Assembly: GCF_009852415.1 (NCBI RefSeq)
Contig: NZ_WOXS01000002.1
Coordinates: 558,001-622,000 of the forward strand
Reading direction: 5' to 3'
Length of the DNA: 64,000 bases
DNA from: Streptomyces sp. Tu 3180
Lineage (GTDB): Bacteria > Actinomycetota > Actinomycetes > Streptomycetales > Streptomycetaceae
Below are positions 60,801 through 64,000 of the stretch, piece by piece. How positions within the stretch are numbered: position 1 is the first letter of the stretch; the number at the start of each line of letters is the position of its first letter. The translations under genes were made by a program, and so were the position numbers. The notes beneath the pieces are model-generated. The model was not told the origin of the DNA and ran no database searches. It saw only the letters and a program-made list of their open reading frames with translations.

Positions 60801-63800
60801 AGCTCCCACAGCCGGTCGGGGCCGTCGACGCCGCCGGGCAGCCGGCAGCCCATGCCGACGATGACGACCGGGTCGGTGCCGGTGGCCGCCGGGGCCGTCT
60901 CCGACCGCTGCTCCCCCGTCCCGTACATCCGGTCGCGCAGGTGGGCGGCGACGGCGGCCGGGGTCGGGTGGTCGAAGACGAGGGTGGTGGGCAGGGCGAC
61001 GCCGGTCTCGGCGGTGAGGTCGTCGCGCAGTTCGACGGCGGTGAGCGAGTCGAAGCCCATGTCGCGGAAGGCACGCCCCTCGGCGACGGCGGCCGGGTCG
61101 GCGTGGCCGAGCGCGACGGCGGCGCGGCGGCGCACCAGCTCCAGCAGGACGGCGTCACGCTCCTCGGCGGACAGCGGGTCGAGCCGGTCGCGCAGTGCGC
61201 CGCCCGCGGTGGTGGCGGACGCGGTGGCGACGGGGCCGGTGGCGGCCGGCGCGGCGGCCCCGGGCAGGCCGGCGAGCAGGGGGCTCGGGCGGCCGGTGGT
61301 GAACGCGGGCGCGAACCGGGCCCAGTCGACGTCGGCGACGACGACGGCGGTGTCGCGGGCGGCGAGTGCGCGGCCGAGCGCGGTGAGCGCCGCGTCGGGG
61401 TCGAGCGGGCGCAGCCCGCGGCGGCGCAGCGTCTCCTGCGCCCGCGGGCCGGCGGCCATGCCGGTGCCGTCCCAGGGGCCCCAGGCGACGGCGGTGCCGG
61501 GCAGACCCCGGGCGCGGCGGCGCTCCACCAGGGCGTCGAGGTGGGCGTTGGCGGCGGCGTACGCGGCCTGTCCGCCGCTGCCCCACACACCGGCGACGGA
61601 GGAGAACACGACGAACGCCGACAGGTCGCTGTCACGGGTGAGGGCGTCGAGGTGGTCGGCCGCGTCGGCCTTGGCGCGCAGGACGGCGGCGAGCCGGTCC
61701 GGCGTGCAGCCGGTGATCACGTCGTCGTCGAGGACGCCGGCGGCGTGCACCACGGCGTCGACGGGGTGCGCGGCCAGCAGCCGGGCGACGGCGTCGCGGT
61801 CGCCCGTGTCGCAGGCGACGACGGTGACCTTCGCGCCGAGCCGGGCGAGGTCGGCGCGCAGGGTGTCGGCACCGGGCGCGTCGGGCCCGCGACGGCTGGT
61901 GAGGACCAGCTCGCGGGCGCCGCGTTCGACGACCCAGCGGGCGACGCGGGAGCCGAGGGCACCGGTGCCGCCGGTGACGAGGACGCGCCGGGGCGCGGTC
62001 CACTCCTCGGTCGCGGCGGGCGCCGGAGCGGGGACGAGGCGGCGGGCGTGGGCGGTGCCGCCGCGGACGGCGACCTGGTCCTCGGTCCGGGCGACCAGGA
62101 CGGCGGAGGCGCGGGCGAGGGCACGGCGGTCCGGCCGGGCGGGCAGGTCGAGCAGCCCGCCCCAGCGGTCGGGGTGCTCCAGCGCGGCGACCCGCCCGAG
62201 CCCCCACACGGCGGCGGCGGCCGGCTCGACCACGGCCTCCGTACCACCGCCGACGGCGACGGCACCGTTGGTCAGCAGCCACAGCGGCGCGGTGAGCCCG
62301 GCGTCGCCGTGGGCCTGCACGACGGCCAGGGCCGCACCGACGCCGGGCAGGCAGGAGAGCACGCCGGCGACCGGGTCACCCTCGGCGGCCTCGGCGAGCA
62401 GCCCGGCCAGCACGGTCCGGTCGGCCTCCGCGGGGCAGGCCAGGCGCTCGATCCGGGGCAGGAACTCCTCGATGCCGCTGAGCGCACGGTCGTCCCCGGC
62501 CCCGGCCTGGAGCAGCAGCCACCGTCGGGTGTCCGGACCGTTCTGGGCGGCGGCGCCGTCGAGGCGCTGCCAGCGGATGCGGTAGCGCCAGGAGTCGGCG
62601 GTGAGCCGTTCCGTCGTGGCGCGCCGCCAGGAGGACAGCGCCGGCAGCACGGTGCCGAGGGTGGTGTCGTCCAGGTGCAGCGCGTCGGCGAGTTCGCGGG
62701 TGTCACCGCGCTCGACGGCCTGCCAGAAGGCGTCCTCGGCGGGCCCGGCGGACGCCGCGGTCCCGGCCGCCCGGTCGTCGGCACGGCGCGGTTCGGGCCA
62801 GTACCAGCGGCGCTGGAACGCGTAGGTGGGCAGCGGGACGATGCCGGCGGCTTCGGCGGCACCGAACACCGCGGCCCAGTCCACCCGCGCGCCCGTCGTG
62901 TGCAGGGTCGCGAGGGCGGCGGTCAGGGCGTCCGCCTCGGACCGGTCCTTGCGCTGCACGGCCACGCAGACCGGGTCGCCGGCGTCGCCGAGGACGGAGC
63001 GGGTGAGGGCGGTGAGGGTGGCGTCGGGGCCGACCTCCACGAACCGGGTGACGCCCTCCGCCGCGAGGGTGGTGACGCCGTCGGCGAACCGGACCGCCTC
63101 ACGGACGTGGCGCACCCAGTACTCGGCGGTGGTCAGCTCGTCGTCCGTCGCGAGCCGGCCGGTGACGTGGGAGACGACCGGGAGGGCGGGGGCGGTGTAG
63201 GTGATGCCCTCGGCGACCCGGCGGAAGGCGTCCAGCATCGGTTCCATCAGGGGTGAGTGGAAGGCGTGCGACACGCGCAGGCGGGTGGTGCGGCGGCCCT
63301 GTGCGGCCAGCGCGGCGGCCACCTCGGACACGGCCCCTTCGTCGCCCGCGATCACCACGGCGCGGGGGCCGTTGACCGCGGCCACCGACGCCTCGCGCCC
63401 CTTGAGCAGGGGCAGCACCTCGTCCTCGGCGGCCTCCACCGCCACCATCGCCCCGCCCGACGGCAGCGCCTGCATGAGCCGGCCCCGCGCTGCCACGAGC
63501 GTGCAGGCGTCCTCCAGGGACAGCACCCCGGCCACGTGCGCGGCCGCGATCTCGCCGATGGAGTGCCCGCCGACGAAGTCCGGGCGCACGCCCCAGGACT
63601 CCAGCAGCCGGAACAACGCCACCTCGACCGCGAACAGGGCGGGCTGCGTCCACTCCGTACGCGCCAGACGCTCCGCGTCACCGCCGAAGACGACGTCCCT
63701 CAGCTCGCCGCCGACGTGCGCGCACACCGCGTCGAAGGCCTCCGCGAACACCGGGAACGCCGCATACAGCTCCCGCCCCATACCGGGGCGCTGCGCCCCC

Positions 63801-64000
63801 TGACCCGAGAACAGGAACGCCGTGCGGCCCTCGGTGACGGTGCCGACGGTGACCTGGGCAGTGGGTTCACCGGCTGCCAACTCGGCCAGACCGGTCAGCA
63901 GTTCCTCGCGGGAACGGCCTCGCACGACGGCGCGGTTCTCGAAGGGGGTACGGGTGGTGGCCAGCGCCGAGGCGATCCGCAGTGAGTCGGCATCGGGGGC
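45815..64000 (-). CDS. Large modular PKS, four modules, 5' end outside the window
   Basis: 6061 residues visible; the frame is open through position 64000, so the first KS lies beyond the edge. Numbering from the edge: module 1: AT 57-333 (GHSIG, HAFH, malonyl), KR 672-863 (both LDD and the Trp fingerprint), ACP Ser near 983. Module 2: KS 1042-1460, AT 1567-1850 (malonyl), DH 1923-2207, no KR, ACP Ser near 2283 in GLTSL. Module 3: KS 2347-2773, AT 2877-3153 (GHSQG, YGSH, methylmalonyl), KR 3520-3710 (LDD), ACP near 3838. Module 4: KS 3903-4327, AT 4437-4713 (malonyl), DH 4803-5080 (intact), ER 5290-5600 (NADPH loop [11 protein letters not shown]), KR 5613-5803, ACP near 5933; fully reducing. 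The tail ending [12 protein letters not shown] is a docking region. It is the most upstream of three tandem, probably cotranscribed genes. Confidence 0.96.
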   Translation of the reverse strand, partial: APDADSLRIASALATTRTPFENRAVVRGRSREELLTGLAELAAGEPTAQVTVGTVTEGRTAFLFSGQGAQRPGMGRELYAAFPVFAEAFDAVCAHVGGELRDVVFGGDAERLARTEWTQPALFAVEVALFRLLESWGVRPDFVGGHSIGEIAAAHVAGVLSLEDACTLVAARGRLMQALPSGGAMVAVEAAEDEVLPLLKGREASVAAVNGPRAVVIAGDEGAVSEVAAALAAQGRRTTRLRVSHAFHSPLMEPMLDAFRRVAEGITYTAPALPVVSHVTGRLATDDELTTAEYWVRHVREAVRFADGVTTLAAEGVTRFVEVGPDATLTALTRSVLGDAGDPVCVAVQRKDRSEADALTAALATLHTTGARVDWAAVFGAAEAAGIVPLPTYAFQRRWYWPEPRRADDRAAGTAASAGPAEDAFWQAVERGDTRELADALHLDDTTLGTVLPALSSWRRATTERLTADSWRYRIRWQRLDGAAAQNGPDTRRWLLLQAGAGDDRALSGIEEFLPRIERLACPAEADRTVLAGLLAEAAEGDPVAGVLSCLPGVGAALAVVQAHGDAGLTAPLWLLTNGAVAVGGGTEAVVEPAAAAVWGLGRVAALEHPDRWGGLLDLPARPDRRALARASAVLVARTEDQVAVRGGTAHARRLVPAPAPAATEEWTAPRRVLVTGGTGALGSRVARWVVERGARELVLTSRRGPDAPGADTLRADLARLGAKVTVVACDTGDRDAVARLLAAHPVDAVVHAAGVLDDDVITGCTPDRLAAVLRAKADAADHLDALTRDSDLSAFVVFSSVAGVWGSGGQAAYAAANAHLDALVERRRARGLPGTAVAWGPWDGTGMAAGPRAQETLRRRGLRPLDPDAALTALGRALAARDTAVVVADVDWARFAPAFTTGRPSPLLAGLPGAAAPAATGPVATASATTAGGALRDRLDPLSAEERDAVLLELVRRRAAVALGHADPAAVAEGRAFRDMGFDSLTAVELRDDLTAETGVALPTTLVFDHPTPAAVAAHLRDRMYGTGEQRSETAPAATGTDPVVIVGMGCRLPGGVDGPDRLWELLASGGDAVGGFPRDRGWDLAALLEASDTRRGGFLADASAFDAAFFGISPREARALDPQQRLFLETSWEALERAGVAPTALKGSRTGVFVGAGSSGYATGLTEVPEGLGGHLLTGQAGSVISGRVAYTLGLEGPAVTVDTACSSSLVALHLAVQSLRSGECDLALAGGVTVMADPGAFVEFSLQGGLAPDGRCKAFSDDADGTGWAEGVGVLVVERLSDARRNGHPVLAVVEGTAVNQDGASNGLTAPNGPSQQRVIRQALASAGLSPADVDAVEAHGTGTTLGDPIEAQAVLAAYGQDRPADRPLWLGSAKSNLGHTQAAAGAVGLIKMVLALRENTLPRTLHAERPSSRVDWSAGHVRLLDEPVAWPAGDRPRRAGVSAFGVSGTNAHVIVAEPPAGPAAPARPAGRTERAVPWALSAGSPAALRDQAARLLAHLEDRPGPHPADVAHALALTRAHLEHRAVVTGTGRDALLTALAALAEGRNAPGVVTGDTLTRGDTAFLFAGQGTQRPGMGRALYDAFPAYADALDSVCGHFDGLLPRPLAEVMADADAGVLNRTEYAQPALFAVEVALHRLLESFGVRPTHLIGHSVGELAAAHVAGVFSLPDACRLVAARGRLMQALPEGGAMIAVEAAEEEVLPLLAGREDALSLAAVNGPRSVVVAGDADAADAVAGHFAALGRRTRRLRVGHAFHSPHMEAMLDDFRAVAGTVAYAEPRVPLVSGLTGRPAAPGELTVPEYWVRHVRHTVRFADAVAALEELGTAHLVELGPDATLTALAQTAWQGTAPLAVPALREDRDETETLLTAAGALHTRGVPVDWHALLAATAPGSRPVELPTYAFQHRPYWIEPTAAAGDPAAAGLVAADHPLLAAVVPSAADDTLLLTGRLTADGNGWLAAHRLGGTAVLPSTAFLDLALHAGAVTGRPQVRELVLESPLPLPEHGGVALQIRVEAPDARGDRPFGVYARAAADATAGWTRHAGGVLTAGTDAGSAPVHDLTAWPPPGAQELSTDGLYPRLREAGLDHGPVFQGLLAAWRDDTAVYAEVALPASAADEAARHDLHPALLDAALHPLGLGVFDGLGDGRVLFSAGTVRLHATGATTLRVRLERTGPDTLALTAADAVGDPVLQIGSLLLRPVPGVTSATTATTREPAPAAEPARRRAAARPRPAGSPLERLAARPAAERARTLLATVRDRTAAVLGHAGADEIEPARPFTDLGLTSLTAVELRNGLSAALGVTLPATLVFDHPTPAALAAHLADDLFGTASADTPAVTARRPVDDDPIAVVGMACRYPGGVNSPEDLWDLVRAGADGISPLPTDRNWNPERLHHPDPDHPGTVYTREGGFLHDASRFDPAFFGISPREALAMDPQQRLLLEVSWEALERAGVDPAGARGSDTGVFAGVTYQDYVTILAASDDNFEGYVGTGNSPSVLSGRISYALGLEGPAVSVDTACSSSLVALHLAAQSLRQGECSLALAGGVTVMSTPGSLIEFSRQRALAPDGRCKPFSADADGASWAEGVGVVVLERLSDARRNGHQVLAVIRGSALNQDGASNGLTAPNGPSQQRVIRQALAAAGLTPQDVDAVEAHGTGTTLGDPIEAQALIAAYGQGRAEDRPLWIGSLKSNIGHSQAAAGVGGVIKMVTALREGVLPRTLYAENPTPHVDWSAGRVELLTEERPWPDTGRPRRAGVSSFGMSGTNAHVIVEQAPDDASARPPATTELPAVPVLLSARTPAALRAQAARLRTHLRTRPGTPLTDLAYTLAVGRAAFTHRAAVLADGAGGLDETLAALAADGPLTAPALLADAVPGGAEPVLVFPGQGAQWAGMGRELLAGSPEFAQWIERCEQALAPYVDWSLSAVLRGDEDAADLGRVDVVQPALWAVMVSTAALWRAHGIRPAAVVGHSQGEIAAACAAGALSLEDGARVVALRSRALTRIAGTGGMMSVPLSADDTRARLAPWHGRLALAAVNGPSSSVVSGEAGALEEMHAALVADGVRARKVNVDYGSHSPQVEQIEDTVRDALAGIEPRESEIPFRSSLTGDWLDTTALDAGYWYTNLRETVRFEEAVRGLIAAGHRTFIEVGPHPVLAVGLRDSLDAAGVDGAVLGSLRRDQGGLRQFLTALTEAHLHGVDVDFATVFAGTGAVRTDLPTYPFEHRRYWPAVREGAAADAAGGSPDADPVEARFWESVEQEDPQGLADTLGLTADAPLSSLVPALSRWRRAGRERAGADALRYAVSFSPLPLGAAALTGTWLLLAPAAEAGQDATADHVADALTAGGARTVRRIALPDGAPDRAAIAALLAAGTADDTDRPAGVLSLLALDTRDHPGLPGVPVGLATTLALVQALGDLGAGAPLWCATRGAVAVGTADPAPVPAQALVWGFGRVAALEHSDRWGGLIDLPADLDARTGTRLAALLADPGREDQIALRAAGAFGRRLVHAPGTAEPAEPWRPGGTVLVTGGTGALGRHVARWLAERGATRLVLAGRRGADAPGATELRDELAARGVDVTLAACDAADRTALAELLAGLPADQPLDAVFHAAGVLDDGVIDSLTPERMAGVLHGKATAARVLHDLTRDLDLSAFVLFSSTAGVLGGAGLGNYAPGNAYLDALAAERRAAGLPATAVSWGLWADGGMVGDAAGGRMRRHGVHPMDTGTACRALGRALDLGDTHVVVTDLRWDTYAPSFTAPRPSHLLDELPAARRALDAAHHDSGPGTAGISSLHAHVNALPEYERADAVLDVVRGHVAGVLGHPSADAVDPARPFTDLGIDSLSAVELRNGMSRITGLRLPSTLVFDHPTCRDLAGFLLARIAADTGTGDTVAPAAADAVHRAPAAEDPIAVVAMGCRFPGGVHTPEQLWDMLLAGEEALVPFPEDRGWDLGALFDPEPGRAGTVATRTGGFLSDAAAFDPAFFNISPREALAMDPQQRLLLEMAWETFERAGIDPRALRGSRTGVFAGTNGQDYTGMLAASGEDFEGYMLTGNAASVVSGRLSYTFGLEGPAVTVDTACSASLVALHLAVRSLRAGECDLALAGGITVMSTPGLFVDFSRQQGLAADGRCKAFADAADGTGFSEGGGLLLVERLSDARAKGHPVLAVVRGSAVNQDGASNGLSAPNGPSQQRVIRAALADAGLSAAEVDAVEAHGTGTRLGDPIEAQALLATYGREHDAERPLYLGSVKSNIGHTQAGAGVAGVMKMVLAMRHGVLPATLHVDAPSSHVDWDQGAVELLTGAREWTVPGDRPRRAGVSSFGISGTNAHVVLEAAPEQPAPAQPAADTAEGPAAAHGTLPWVLSARSRDALRAQAAQLLAHAGRNPGHTAADLGLSLTATRTAFEHRAVVLGADRAALTDGLRLLADGERGPHTVTGTHRGEGKTAFLFSGQGSQRPGMGRELHAAFPVFADAFDAVCAHLGDDLRAVVLGDDAERIDQTRWAQPALFAVEVALYRLLEAWGVRPDFVAGHSVGEIAAAHVAGVMSLPDACALVAARGRLMQELPPGGAMFAVEAAEDEVLPLLAGRADAGIAAVNGPRAVVISGAEAAVAEVAAELAAGGRRTTRLRVSHAFHSPLMDPMLDAFREVAAGIAYAPPRMAVISHVTGRAAAPGELQDPEYWVRHVREAVRFHDGVAWLAAHGADRFWEIGPDGTLTALAQNCLAEDTGDLLFVPSLRKDRDEADALLDALARAFAKGVDVDWPRLFDGTGARVVQLPTYPFQRRRFWPRPPAPLGDVTAAGLGTSSHPLLGAAVALADGDTHLFTGRLSLHSSPWLKEHALTGTALFPATGFLDLALHAGARTGCEHVAELTILTPLALPAHGGVQVQVRVEAPDAGGARALTVHGRPDDADPDAPWTLHVSGLLTATGPASAGPFPAPSYDFTAWPPRDGEEVPLDGFYEAFADRGHLYGPLFQGLTRVWTRGEEVFAEVRLPDGADPAADAFDLHPALLDAALHAVMFVPMEDAGRLPFSWNDVRLDAVGASALRVRMVQRGPESVALELADPAGRPVASVGSLTLRELTGDVHGSTVGGPGRRGLYEVDWQPVTPSGAPAPADWVVIGSAEARDLAAALREAGHAVTVVPGPDALADAALVPDTVLYAVPAAGGPVGDPARRARDLTAEVLAFLRRWLDDPAFAAARLAVVTRGAVPAGPRPVDPAQAAVWGLVRSARTENPGRLVLVDTDGTAASAAALPGALGDTAFELALHDGSVTAPKVVPLAADRSLVPPPGTGPWRLGVERKGTLEGLRLTPCPEAAAPLGPREVRISMRACGVNFRDVLTALGMYPGDATAIGLEGAGVVTETGADVTSVAPGDRVMGMFAGAFGPVAVADERMVAPVPKGWSFAEAATVPIAHLTAYYGLVDLAALEPGESVLVHAAAGGVGSAAVQLARHLGAEVYGTASPAKWDALRAAGLDDGHLASSRDLGFEERLRTATEGRGVDVVLDSLAGEFVDASLRLLPRGGRFLEMGKTDVRDPAAVAADHPGVRYRAFDLVEAGPDRIGEILRELAELFDRGVLEPLPMTVWDVRRAPEAFRYLSQAKHVGKVVLTVPAAPDPDGTVLLTGGLGGLGRATARHLVAEHGVRHLLIAGRRGPDTPGAAGLRAELAALGAEVTVAACDVADRAALASLLATVPADRPLTAVVHTAGVLADGVLSSMTPARLAEALRPKADAVVALHELTRDLDLARFVVFSSVAGTFGGAGQANYSAANAFLDAFAHHRRALGLPAVSLAWGTWLPDAGMTGELTDADRERHARTGMVPLGPERGMRLLDAASASDRAALLPMDLDAAALREHHDVLPVLLRGLVRAPVRRRADAAPAAGAAPVAGPGLAERLAPLSAADREQLLLDVVAEQAAAVLGHGSADAMEPDQTFKELGFDSLTAVELRNRLGAVTGLRLPATLVFDHPTPLAQARHLLDALGLPEPPGTAQALLGEVDRLENALRDASVDGEDRERVTARLRELLSRWQGGPVPAAPAPAPVEEDEELAGVETPGDLFDLIDRELGDA
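51007..51835. repeat. KS-coding tract apparently identical to 29532-30360
   Basis: Partner copy in the fourth module of the 45815-64000 gene. The codon choice of this tract (more C-ending with CACC/GACC runs) differs slightly from the flanking KS halves, in line with a recent copy event. Confidence 0.85.
63018..63822. repeat. AT-coding tract, copy 3 of 3
   Basis: The first visible AT of the four-module gene, over 50 kb away, is clearly more like the two ATs of the 1138-11271 gene than the other ATs in its own protein. It suggests transfer of an AT cassette between PKS genes. Confidence 0.65.

Overview
The window is very GC-rich actinobacterial DNA, almost certainly Streptomyces or a close relative. 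The signs are GC-saturated third codon positions, GTG starts with strong ribosome sites, and long open shadow frames opposite every real gene. It is the inside of one large natural-product cluster: two blocks of modular type I polyketide synthase (PKS) genes on the minus strand, separated by a compact cassette that makes, activates and probably transfers an aromatic acid. No tRNA, rRNA, transposase, integrase or CRISPR array was seen.

Layout. (1) 1-11271, minus strand: the first third of a PKS gene (running off the left edge) and a complete two-module PKS gene upstream of it. (2) 11272-11625: leader and promoter region with a hairpin and a 16-bp palindrome. (3) 11626-24629: the cassette. mqnD lies on the minus strand, divergent from a plus-strand series: mqnE, a ferredoxin, a type II thioesterase, mqnA, mqnC, a two-gene ABC exporter, a 1333-residue acyl ligase fused to a degenerate PKS module ending in ACP, and a KAS III-like enzyme. 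(4) A perfect 28-bp hairpin separates this from the convergent block at 24706-64000: three collinear minus-strand PKS genes carrying eight modules in transcription order, the last ending in a thioesterase. The most upstream gene runs off the right edge.

How the parts work together (inference). MqnA, MqnE, MqnC and MqnD are the futalosine-route menaquinone enzymes leading from chorismate to 1,4-dihydroxy-6-naphthoate. The ligase fusion would adenylate that acid and load it on its own ACP. The KAS III homologue, which has a non-standard active site, would pass it on, plausibly as an ester on a sugar or hydroxyl rather than as a PKS starter. The PKS makes a polyol macrolactone. This matches what I recall of PM100117/PM100118 (Streptomyces caniferus) and the related axenomycin/langkolide group: large glycosylated macrolactones bearing a menaquinone-like naphthoquinone supplied by four futalosine-type genes. 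The system is therefore probably a relative of a described but rare type. The window does not contain the P450, methyltransferase, deoxysugar, glycosyltransferase or regulator genes that such a cluster should also have.

The last eight modules predict, from the carboxyl end: C2=C3 alkene, C4 methyl, C5-OH, C7-OH, C8=C9 alkene, reduced C10-C11, C12 methyl, C13-OH, C15 ketone (its module has no ketoreductase) and C17-OH. Points deserving attention are the KS/AT-less ligase-DH-KR-ACP protein, the Cys/Asp/His KAS III, the DH-without-KR module, near-identical KS and AT tracts shared between genes, and a PAS-LuxR-like operator in the mqnD-mqnE divergent promoter.
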